Positions 1-10,452 of a stretch of 64,000 bases of DNA are shown here, one piece after another; the first letter of the stretch is position 1, and the number at the start of each line of letters is the position of its first letter. A program made the translations under genes and the position numbers. Source of the DNA: Pseudozyma flocculosa PF-1 (lineage: Eukaryota > Basidiomycota > Ustilaginomycetes > Ustilaginales > Ustilaginaceae); contig NW_006920890.1 of the NCBI RefSeq assembly GCF_000417875.1, forward strand, positions 364,205-428,204, in the 5' to 3' direction. The notes under the pieces are model-generated. The model ran no database searches. It was not told the origin of the DNA and worked only from the letters and a program-made list of their open reading frames with translations.

Positions 1-1552
1 GCCCTAGTCCCCTCGGTCGGTGGCCGTTGGCGAGTCGTCGAGGCGGCGGGCGGGCGGTGGGCAAAGGCCGCGGCCAAGAGCTGGCCACCGAGCAAGCAAC
101 GAGCGAGGCAAGCGAGGGACAGGCAGGGCACAGGCAGGCAGGCAGGCAGGCAGGCAAGGGCAAGCCACGCGCCCGGCACCACCCTCTTTTCCTGCTGCCT
201 GCCTGCCGACCCCTGCCCGCCAGAGCTTGACCTGGTCTCTGCTTGGGCCCGCCTAGCCCCCTCTTTCTTGGGAGCGCCTACCTCGTCGTCGTGCTTGCCA
301 CCCACACCATCGGCCCCCATCCGGTTCGCCGCCACCCTATCCTCCCCGGCCCTCACCACCATCACATCACCGACCGCGACCGCGATCCCGCCCACGCCCA
401 CGCCTGCGAGAAACCGACTGGCCCGCCATCCCTCGCCGCCCCGCGTGCGACCACCGACCGACGTCGGCCTACGCTCTCTGATCCATTCACCGTGTGGCCG
501 TCGCCTTCGTTCGTGTCGCTCCTTCTACCGGCCAATCCACGCAGTCCAACGCCTTGCCTTGTCCTTCCTTGCCTTGCCTTGCCTTGCCTCTCTTCGCCTC
601 GCTGCCTCGCCTCGCCTCATCTCGCACTGCACCCACACCTTGCCACCCTATCCATCCCGCATCTGAGCCACGGCCCATACGACGTCCCCGCCTCGCCGTC
701 AGCAACACCCAACTTGCTAGACCTGGTACGGCCAGTTCTGCTCTCCAGCCGCCTCCAAAGTACCGTCGCGTTGTCCGTCACAGCCACGACCGGGGTCTGC
801 ACCTGCCGGCATCACCTCTTGCTCGCTGCATCCGCTATACCAGCCAACAGCAACGCCCCATCCCTCTTCGGATCATCCCTCTGGAAGGCTCGCAGTGCGC
901 ATTAGATCCGGCCGCTCGTCGTCGCCCCCGCATCGCTCTCTGCCCAGGTGCTTTCCTCGGCGCTTGCTCTGCACCAATAGCTCGACAGCGCCGTGCTGTT
1001 TCGCGACTGTTCAAACCCCCCTCTCGCCCCACCACCGAGGCCCATCGTGAGTAGCCAGACGTACCGGCGGCATCATGCCGGCGCCCTGGAACGACACGAC
1101 CGGCATTGTCCTCGACGAGTCTGCCTTTCCCATCGCCGGCAACCTCTCGATAGACCACCTGGCAAAGGCGGCACGCCGAAGCGCTAGTCTGCGCTGCGGA
1201 AGGGCAAACTGCGACGGCGCAGCGTGTCCTGCACCTCGTCCAGGCGTACCTCGTCCGTACCGTATGTTGATCGCCGCGTTCGCCCTCTTTTCTCCGTCCC
1301 ATACCTTGCCCGCAGCGCTTAACCTGCAGCGTCCCGACATAGAAAGCAAGCAAGCGAGCAAGCTACGGTCGAGCGAGCTCTGCAGTGCCACTGTGGTTCT
1401 CCCGTGTAGGACGGCCAATCTTGCTCGCCGTCGCGCCTCGAGAAGCAGCAGCGGCAGCAGCAGCAGCAGCACCGGCCAAGGTGGCGGCTAGAGCGCCGTA
1501 GTCCAACGGGTCACTCACATCCGTTTTGGATGCACGGCAGCGTGCCTTGACA
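1..1552. other. Intergenic region and leader upstream of the Ras exchange factor
   Basis: No complete gene can be supported here. The stretch holds a short GGCA repeat (about 121-160), C/T-rich tracts typical of fungal promoters and leaders (about 540-620), and AGC repeats near 1445-1470. Several frames are open only because of high GC. One ORF starting at ATG 1075 has gene-like codon use over its first ~36 codons, and a 6-codon upstream ORF lies at 1530-1550; both are listed as findings. Confidence 0.5.
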
Positions 1553-4500
1553 ATGGCAGCAACAGCCTCGCGATATCGCGAGCCTGGCTTCGACGAGTCC
1601 TACCGCGGCCTAGCTTCTGGGTCCGCGGTGTCGAGGCTGGCACCACAGGTCCAAGCTGCTTCCGGGCATCACCCGCACATGGACGAGGTCGACGATACCT
1701 TTTTCGAGGCCGAGCAGAACATGGACCACGGCGAGGGCGCGTCGCTGCCCTCGAGCAGGCAGCATCCCTTTGCCACCGCCATGTCGCCCGTCGACTACGA
1801 CGAGGAAGACGACGGCGCCTACGCCGCGCCCGAAGAGCACGTCGTCGCGCTCCACGACTTTGCCTCGTCCAACGCCACCTGCCTGTCGTTTACCGCCGGC
1901 CAGGTGATCAAGGTCTTTAACCGCGACAGCTCCGGCTGGTGGGACGGCGAGCTCGACGGCGAACGCGGCTGGTTCCCGAGCAACTATGTCGATCAGGAGG
2001 GCGTCTACATGGGCAGCACCAGCGTCGAGGCCGATCCCCACGACGGGTCGGTGGGCGTGGCGGGCTACGCTGACCACGCCGGGGCAGAGGGGTACGGCGG
2101 CGGCGCGGGCGGCAGCAGCTACGATGCTCGTTACTCGTCGCGTTCGTCGCCGACCGAGGCGGAACGCTACTACGACCCAATGGCCCCGTCGCGCTCCGTG
2201 ACGCCGACCTCGGCGTCTTGGGCCGACCACGGCAACGCAGGCGTGCTCGATCCGATCCTCCACGCCATCGCGCTCCTGCACAACGCGGTGAGGGCGAACC
2301 GCGTCGCCCACTTCCAGCCCTCGACCGCCTGCGTCATCTCCTCGGTCCGGTCCGTGCTGTCGGCCACCGACTGCCTCACGCGCGAGTCGCCGGTGCTCAA
2401 GGCGCATCCTCCGCTGGCCAAGGAGCGCAAGGCGATCCTGTCCGAGCTCAGCCGGCTGGTGGCCCAGGCCCGCAAGGCGTCGGCGCCCATGGTCGACGAG
2501 ACGCTGCGCGACCACGAGATGGACGCCATGCTGCAGATGGCGGAGCACGTGCTCAATAACGTCCGCCGCTTCCTCCAGGTCGCCGTCGAGTGCGACGTCG
2601 CAGTGCCGGAGCGGCGCTCCTCGGTCTACGACGACCTGTATACCGACGAGCCCCGGATGCTGACCGGCGCGCGCAGCCGTATGGCCCAGGAACGGCGTGA
2701 GCAGGACAAGACGCCGACGCCGGATTCGGCCGGCCGCCTCTCTGCCGCAGGCCACCACGCGTCTGCATCGGCACAGTACCCGCCGAGGGTGGCCAAGAGC
2801 CACGGCGACCTCCGCAAGATGATGCACTTTTCCCGCCGCAAAGGGTCCGACCCTTCGAGCGAGGAGAGTTTCGAGGCCGATGCCGTCGCCAACGCGCGCT
2901 CGGCTTCCCACAACCGGCTGGTGGCCGGGAGCCGGGATGCCGTCCGTCCCCGGACCGACTCGAGCTCCGACTCTCCCGACTCTGCCTCCGGCTACGAGGG
3001 CGTCGCATCGCGCAGCGACTCGGCCGACTCGATGACCGAGGTCGGCCCTGTGGAGAGGTATCCTCAGGAGGTGATGCGCCGCCTCAGCCTCGCCAACGAC
3101 CAGTTGCTGTCGACGATAGCCGCCTTCATCGGCCACGCCCACACCCATACTGCAGAGAGCCACGCGTCGAGCTACGCCCGCCTGATCGACATGACGCGCG
3201 AGGCGGTGGACGGCGTGCGCAACCTGCTGCTCGTCGTCGAGGCGGTCAACAACAATGCCACGCTCCAGGCCCAGCGGCCGCGAGAGACGGCGATCCTGTG
3301 GGAGACCCGCGAAAGCCTGTACGAGGCGACTACGGTGCTCGTGACGGCGGCTCGCGTCATCACATCGGCTCCCTCCGCGGCTGCGGCGGCCGCGTCCGGC
3401 CCAGCCACCGATACCGAAGACAAGTCTCGACTGCTGCAGGCGGCCACGGGCGTGCTCCGCACCGGCGGCGAGTGCGTCGGAGCGGTCCGCCTCTGCCTCG
3501 ACAAGCTCGATCCCTCGGTCACGATCGCCCTCTCCGAGCCGAGCCGACCCAGCTCGGGGCGCACTGCAGGATCGGCTCCACGTCGCAGCAGTCGGCGCGC
3601 ACCCGACGCCCCGACCAGCAACCACAGCGAAGCGGGCGACGACGCAGCCGACGGCAGAGGAGACGACGATGGCGATCGTCAAGGGACTTCCACGGGCATC
3701 CGGAGAGGGACCCACACGCTGTCGTTCCTGGGCAGGAAGGCTACCAGCTTGACCTGCCTCAAGGAAAAGTACGAGAGGGATGGCTACGTGGACCGCTTCG
3801 ACAGCGTCACGGAAGACTACCTCGACGAGGAGGAGCGGGAGAGCGAGGCCGATGTCGCCGACGCGATGTCGGCGGCGACCAAGCCGGTGCCCTCGGGCGA
3901 TGGCGGCTCTGCCGCGGCGACGGCGTCTTCGAGGCGGAGTCGCCGCACCGACAGCCAACGGGAGCTGCGCCTCGACGCTGCGACCGGGGCGTTGCTGGCG
4001 ATGCCGGGCAACGGCCCGCGGCGTCGGAGCCGCGCAGGATGCTTGGCATCGACGACGTCACGAGCGACTCGACGAGCGAGCCCATGTCTCGCGAGCACTC
4101 GCGGACGTCGGGCTCGACGCTCCAGTCGGGCCGGTCCGACTACACGGCCGACACCTCGGCCCGTCCTTCGCTCGACTTCAGCAACGCCTCGGAAGGCGGC
4201 CTGGCGTCCGGTTCGATCCAGGGCAGCTTCAGCCGCGATCGCGACCTGACCCGACAGCTGGGCCCCATCTCGACGAGGCGCGCCAGCGAGGCGCCGGCGA
4301 GGTCGGCGACGCTCGTCAGCCCTACGAGGTCCGTGGCCGGCGGCGCTGCCGGCAAGCAGGTGCAGGTGCAGGTGCAGGGCCAGGGGCAGCTCCGCGCGCG
4401 CGCCGGGACTGTCTCGGGCATGCCCAACTCGGCCCTCGCACTCGAGGCGAGGCTCGCCAAGCCGGGCTACGAGGGCGTCGAGGTGATGTACAACTCCGAG

Positions 4501-6030
4501 GGCCAGGTGACGGGCGCCACGCTCAATGCCCTGGTGGGCAAGATGACGCCGCACGGGTCCACCGTCGACGCCACCGTCTCGGGCGCCTTTTTCCTCTGCT
4601 TCCGCCTCTTTACATCGCCGGGCGAGCTGCTCGAGGCGCTGGTCACCCGGTTCGACCTGCAGCCCTCGGACGACGTCAAGGCCAACGAGGCCGACCTGGC
4701 CAACTGGAGGGACCGCGTCCTGGTGCCCGTCCGGCTGCGCGTGCTCAACTTCCTCAAGAGCTGGCTCGAGAGCCACTGGCACCCGCCCACCGATCAGGCC
4801 ATCCTGGAACGGCTGATCGCATTCACCCAGCAGGCCGGCACCGGCGCGCTGACGAAGCCCGCCCAGCGCCTCGAGGAGCTGGCGCGCAAGCGGCTCGCCA
4901 CCAAGGCGTCCAAGGCCAACGTCCTCGTCGGCAACCAGCGTGGGCCGGGCAGCCTGCAGCGGATCATCTCGTCCGAGGGGCTCAAGAGCGGGTCGGCGGC
5001 GCTCGCCATGACCGATACGTCGCAGATGTACGCCCCGTCGGCGTTTGCGCGCGGCGGACCGGCGCCGCCGGCGTCGATTGTGTCCAAGGCGCTGCTGTCC
5101 AACCTGCGCTCCGACAACCTGCAGAAGGTCAACATCATGGACTTTGACCCGCTCGAGCTGGCGCGGCAGCTGACGATTGTCGACAGCAAGCTCTACTGCG
5201 CCATCCAGCCCGAGGAGCTGCTCGGCTCCAAGTTCACCAAGGAGACGCTGGCGGCCGCCGGCGGCGCCGGCGGCGACGACACCAACGTCAAGAGCATGAG
5301 CTCGATGAGCACGCGCATCACGGGCTGGGTGAGCGAGTGCATCCTGGGCGAGGCCGACGCGCGCAAGCGCACGCAGCTGGTCAAGTTCTTTATCAAGCTC
5401 GGCGACCGGTGCGAGGCGCTCAACAACTTCCACACGCTCATGGCCATCCAGTGCGCGCTCAACTCTTCGACGATTGCGCGGCTCAAGAAGACGTGGGACG
5501 GGCTGCCGCAAAAGTACCGCACCATGATGGACCACCAACGGCGGTCGATTGAGCACACGCGCAACTACGCCGGCTACCGCGCCCGCCTGCGCTCCACCGA
5601 GCCGCCGGCGGTGCCGTTCCTGGGCCTGTTCCTCACCGACCTCACCTTCTGCTACGAGGGCAACGCGCCGACGCGGCCGTGCCCGGCGGCGCCCGACAAG
5701 AAGCTGCTCAACTTTGACAAATACGTCAAGATCAGCCGCATCATCAACGAGATGCAGCGCTTCCAGGCGCCCTTTAACCTGGTCGAGGTGCCCGAGATCC
5801 AGAGCTACCTGCGCACCGCGCTCAACGACGTCACGTCCGGCAGCGGCGGGCTGGGAGCCGACGACCTCTACCGCCGCAGCCTGCTGCTGGAGCCGAGGGG
5901 CGGCGGTACGGCCTCGACGTCGGGCCCGAACGGCGCCAACCCCACCCCGGCGTCGATTGCGATGCGCAACAACGGCGGCGACGGCAAGACGGGGCTCGAC
6001 ATCTTCAACTGGAGGACCGAAAAGGCCTAG
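1553..6030 (+). CDS. CDC25: Ras guanine-nucleotide exchange factor (SH3 + REM + CDC25 domains), with one frame break near 4020
   Basis: Activates Ras by catalysing GDP release, at the membrane upstream of cAMP/PKA and MAPK signalling (known for the family). The start is ATG 1553; the frame is open a little further upstream but without an ATG. An SH3 domain lies at about residues 94-150 (motifs VVALHDF, SGWWDGEL, GWFPSNYV). A Ser-rich middle is followed by an REM/RasGEF_N region (nt ~4480-4700) and a CDC25 catalytic domain (nt ~5140-5830) with DPLELARQLT, NNFHTLMAI, PFLGLFLTDLTF and FDKYVKISRII. The reading frame breaks between about 4015 and 4038: residues up to AMPGNGP are in one frame, and the downstream part beginning near RRMLGIDD is in the next. 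One missing base in the CCCGCGGCG tract would restore it (about 1492 aa). A 47-nt GT-AG intron at 3991-4037 would also restore frame but has a poor donor. The order of domains matches fungal Cdc25/Sdc25-type proteins. Confidence 0.9.
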
Positions 6031-7419
6031 CGGGCGGAGATGCCTCGCCTCCCACCGCTTTCGCTCCCCGGTCGCGCAGCAGCCTTTGGATCCGACCCGC
6101 CCCGCTCAGGTCCCAAGGGGATCGTCGTGCCGCTCTTCTGCGCTCTCTCCTTCTCTTGCCCTTTCTCTCTCCCCGTCGCTCACTCACTACTACTGTCTGC
6201 GTGTCTCGTTCACGCGCCTTGCCGCTCTGTGGTACCGCGCCCCGATCTGCGCTTCCTCGCATCTGTATTCTCGCTCGTTCACTCGCTCGCTCTCTTGCAT
6301 AGTCATGGGTCTTGCTATCGTCCGTCGGTTCGCCACCGCTCGCCCGCGCCAGGTGGCTCGCATTGCCCTCCCACGCTTCCGAGACCGAGGGTCAGCTCCA
6401 TCCATGCCGCGGCCTCGTTCCGGGGCCATCGGCATGGAACGCTCCTTGTGCCGATGAATGGCGGCTGCACTTTCCCCATCGCCTGGGCATGCCGTCGAAG
6501 GTGTCTTTGCCGTCGACCAGCGAGGTCATGCGTGGAAGGCGGGGAGAGCGGCGGTGTCCGTCGACGACGGCGGAAGGATGCCGAGAGGGAGATTTTGGCT
6601 GGCTGGCTGGCTCCCGGCCTCCCCGGTCGGCCGCAAATCGGGCCAGGGGCAAGCGGGATGAAGCGGTGCGGAAACATCCGTCGGGCCCTCCGGCCCCCCC
6701 ATCTCGGCCACGGCCCAGACCCGCTCAGGTTGGCCGGCGTCGCCGTCGTCTGTCGCAGGGCGAGATACAGCAGGCCGGATGTTCCGCTCTGGAATGGGAG
6801 CCATACGCCGCCACGTCTCATCCGGCCCTTCTGTCGAGCTCGTCTGGTCTTGGTGGGAAGGAAGGCAGCATCGGACCAGCTGGCTGCTGAGCCAGGACGG
6901 AGGACGATCGGGGCGGGGGGGCGGCCAGCTTTGTGGCCAGCCAGGTCAGGCCAGGCTCGGCCCTGCCTGCTGGCCACCGCTGGGTTGGACCCGATTCGAC
7001 CGGGCCCGTTGGATTCAATTCTTCTCTCTGTTTTGCCGCGGCGGAGTTTTGTATTGGCCGAGGGGGCAAGTTTAGGCCTGGCGGGCATCGTTTGAAATGG
7101 GCCGGCCGCGTGCCAGAGAACCCTTTCGAGGGGCGAGTTGATCGCAGCGCCGGATCGCACGGCTGGAAGACCCGTCGCTTCCGCCCCAAGCCCACGCAGG
7201 GCCAGGGCCAAGGGCCAGGCCAGGCGAGGGCGAAAACCGCGAGCCACTCCACCTGCCTCAGCGACTCGAAACGGCCGCCGCTCCTCCCAGCACACCCTAC
7301 CCTACGCCGCCCTTTCCTTCGCCTTTTGCCTTTACTCACCTCTCCATCTCTCCACCTCCTCCATCCACGACGCACGACGACGCCGCCGCAGACGACGACG
7401 AAGTCAACGAAGACACGCA
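6031..7419. promoter_or_regulatory. Intergenic region upstream of KGD2
   Basis: No gene is supported. The first part is C/T-rich 3' sequence of the Ras exchange factor gene. The last 200 bases before ATG 7420 are pyrimidine-rich with GACGAC/CGCCGC motifs, as expected of a fungal promoter and leader. Long antisense frames here have no recognisable protein content. Confidence 0.4.
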
Positions 7420-8310
7420 ATGCTTCCACGAACGGCGCAGTCCAGCCTGCGGTCCGCCGCTAGGATCGCCAGGTCCTCCACAACGTCGGCCTCGCTCGCC
7501 CGCAGGTCGCTCTCCACAACGTCGGCCGCCGTCTCGCGCGCGCCCTCTTCGTCCAGGTCCGCCTTCCTCCCGGCGAAATGCGCACTCGATGCTCGGTGAG
7601 TTGCGCGTCGAGGGCTCGCACGCCGGATCGCTAGCCTTGCCTTGTGGAAGTCGTGTCTGACGCCTCGATTCGCCCCTCCTGGCCTACTTCTTTGTCTGCC
7701 CCTCCCTCTTTGCAGCCTCTTCTCGTCCTCTGCCCTCCGCAGGGAAATCGTCAAGGTCCCTCAGATGGCCGAGTCGATCACCGAGGGCACCCTCAAGCAG
7801 TGGAACAAGAAGGTCGGCGACTTTGTCAAGGCCGACGAGGAGGTCGCCACCATCGAGACCGACAAGGTGAGTGCGCCCCACCTTGGGCATCCTCACAGCA
7901 ACTCGCGAGTACAGCGCTGATGCCGGTCTTGCTACCCCACCCTCTTCCCTTGTCCCCGCAGATCGACGTCTCGGTCAACGCTCCCCAGTCTGGCACCATC
8001 GTAGAGGTCTTCGCTGAGGAGGAGGACACGGTTGAGGTCGGCAAGGACCTCTTCAAGCTGGAGCCGGGCGAGGCGCCCGCCGAGGGCTCGAGCGGTGGCG
8101 AGGAGAAGAAGTCCGAGGAGCCCAAGAAGTCCGAAGAGCCCAAGAAGGAGGAGCAGCCCAAGAAGGACGAGGCGCCCAAGAAGGACGACGAGTCGAAGCC
8201 CGCCAAGAAGGACGAGCCCAAGCCTACGCCGTCCAAGAGCCCCGAAGAGAAGCCCTCGCCCGCTTCGTCGTCCAAGCCCGGCTCGCCGCCCGGCTCGGGA
8301 TCGTCGAGCG

Positions 8311-8341
<31 letters not shown>

Positions 8342-9098
8342 CAGCAAGGGCAGCAGCAGCTCGCAGCCGCCCAAGCCCGCCACGCCCGGCTCGCGCGAGG
8401 AGTCGCGGGTCAAGATGAGCCGGATGCGCCTGCGCATCGCCGAGAGGCTCAAGCAGTCGCAGAACACGGCGGCCTCGCTGACGACGTTCAACGAGATCGA
8501 CATGTCGGCGCTGATGGCCTTCCGCGGCCGCCACAAGGACCGCATCCTCAAGGAAAAGGGCGTCAAGCTGGGCTTCATGGGCGCGTTTGCCAAGGCGAGC
8601 GCCATGGCGCTCAAGGACATCCCCGCCGCCAACGCCAGCATCGAGGGCGAGGGCCTGGGCGACACGATCGTCTACCGCGACTACGTCGACCTCAGCGTCG
8701 CCGTGAGCACCGACAAGGGACTGGTGACGCCCGTCGTGCGCAACGTCGAGTCGATGAGCATGGTCGAGATTGAGCAGGCCATCGCCGACCTGGGCAAGAA
8801 GGCGCGCGACAACAAGCTCACCCTCGAGGACATGACCGGCGGCACCTTTACCATTTCCAACGGCGGCGTCTTTGGCTCGCTGTTTGGCACGCCCATCCTC
8901 AACCTGCCCGGCTCGGCCATCCTCGGCATGCACGCCATCAAGGAAAAGGCGTGGGTCGTCGACGGCAAGGTCGAGATCCGACCCATCATGGTCGTCGCCC
9001 TCACCTACGACCACCGGCTGCTCGACGGGCGCGAGGCCGTCACGTTCCTCGTCAAGCTCAAGCAGTACCTCGAGGACATGCCCAGCATGCTCCTCTAG
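7420..9098 (+). CDS. KGD2: Dihydrolipoamide succinyltransferase, E2 of the 2-oxoglutarate dehydrogenase complex (mitochondrial)
   Basis: Transfers succinyl groups from lipoamide to CoA in the TCA cycle, in the mitochondrial matrix. Three exons: 7420-7595, 7716-7866, 7962-9098, giving 487 aa; introns are GTGAGT...TTTGCAG and GTGAGT...CCCGCAG. The Arg/Ser-rich N-terminus is a mitochondrial presequence. A single lipoyl domain follows, with the lipoylated lysine in IETDKID; this codon run is split by intron 2. A long Lys/Glu/Pro/Ser linker and a Ser run lead directly to the catalytic domain, with no peripheral subunit-binding domain, as is usual in eukaryotic KGD2. Catalytic signature DHRLLDGR is near the C-terminus, also [13 protein letters not shown]. 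An alternative acceptor at 7742 is in frame (27 nt shorter); I prefer 7715 because of its pyrimidine tract. Confidence 0.95.
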
Positions 9099-10452
9099 GC
9101 GGCTGGCGGCGCGAGGATCGGGGCGCCGACGGAGCGCGACCGAAAGGGGCCGAGCGGTGGGAGCGCAGGCGTCGGTGCGCGGGATCGACAGAGCGTCGGC
9201 CGAAACCAGCCGTCCGCCGCCTCCGCCGTTGCCACCTTGTGTACATATCCTTTGCCGCCCTTCTCTCCTCTCGGCCTCCTTTCGCCCACGCATGTAGATT
9301 GAACCAGTGCTTCAGAGTAGTCGGACGTGCCCGAATCCATCTCCGAAGCGTAGTGCGCCCCAAGTCGCCGTGATTGCGATTGCGATTACACGCTGGGTGG
9401 GCCCGCCGTGGTGTTGCCATGGTGCAACTGTGCGGCCCGGCGTGCCGCAACAGCGTGCCGTCGCCACGGTGGGCAAGATTGGCATGCAACGTGGCTGACA
9501 ATGAAACGGCGAGGTCGCAGAAGTGTGTATCAAATAAAGGGCCGCCGATACGCCTCGCTGCGTGAACCTGTCACACGGCAGCAGCCCACCTGACGCGGCG
9601 TACGTCTGCGTTCATACATATGGCTGAGCAGGGACAACAGGCCGGGAGCGCATGCTATGCGTGTACGCCGCCGCCGTACAGAGGGGCTTGCTTGGCGAGG
9701 AGGGAGTACAAAGTGACACTACTACATACTACTACTGTGCCTTGGCTGGCCTGGCCCCATTGGTGCAGACCGACGACGGTCCACCGTGACGCTAGCCTTC
9801 ACGTGGCTGACAGGCCAAGCTGGGGGGCTGACAGAGAGCTGGAAGGAGATCGAGGAAGGTGGGGCGCCCTTCGGAGAGTCTCCGGCTGGCGGTGCGGGTG
9901 TGATGGGTGACCCGAAAGAGGGCGACTGCAAACGCCGCTCGGCTGCGCCTGGCGGGCTGGCGGGCTGGCGAGGCGGCCTGGCCTCCACGAACGACCGACC
10001 GACCGGCCAAGCAAGGCGATCTCTCGCTCGCTGTCGTTCCTCCTTCGCTCGACCACAATCGCCACGACTGCCACGACTGCCACCTGCCACTGCCACTGCC
10101 AGGTCACCGCCACTGCCACCGCCACTGCCACCACCCCCGCCAGCATCCATAGCGTCCTGCCGTCACACCTGCAACCTGCTACTTTATACCCGACCATGCT
10201 CCCCTGACACGCACCCCGTCCTCAACTCCGTTTGCTTTCTTCTCGCTGCTTCATTTCCGCCTTCCATATCCACAAGAGAGGATGCATTCCCACCGCACTT
10301 AGCTTATGCCTATGCCGACCTAGAAGCGCATAAGCTAGCAGCCCAGTCGCCACCGCTAGCTTCGACATTCCCCTTCGCTACCTGGCGACAGCTGCTCCCC
10401 ATCCACCCGCTCCGCATCGCCGTCGAACCCATCCTCGCCTTCGCCCTCGACG
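9099..10452. promoter_or_regulatory. Intergenic region between KGD2 and the 1871-aa protein gene
   Basis: No gene is supported. An AATAAA-like sequence (caaataaagg near 9530-9541) may end a plus-strand transcript. The interval 10060-10150 carries CCACTGCCA repeats, and 10150-10450 is pyrimidine-rich like a leader. Confidence 0.4.

Noticed and set aside
1610..3958. 782-residue minus-strand ORF
   Set aside because: Antisense shadow of the Ras exchange factor gene. It is Arg/Ala/His-rich with no domain; long antisense frames are expected from GC-rich codon bias.
3991..4037. 47-nt intron in the Ras exchange factor gene
   Set aside because: It restores the frame, but the GTTGCT donor is poor and it is shorter than every other intron here; a missing base is simpler. 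Kept only as an alternative.
7932..9293. 453-residue minus-strand ORF
   Set aside because: Antisense to the conserved KGD2 exon 3, composed of Arg/Gly/Leu repeats.
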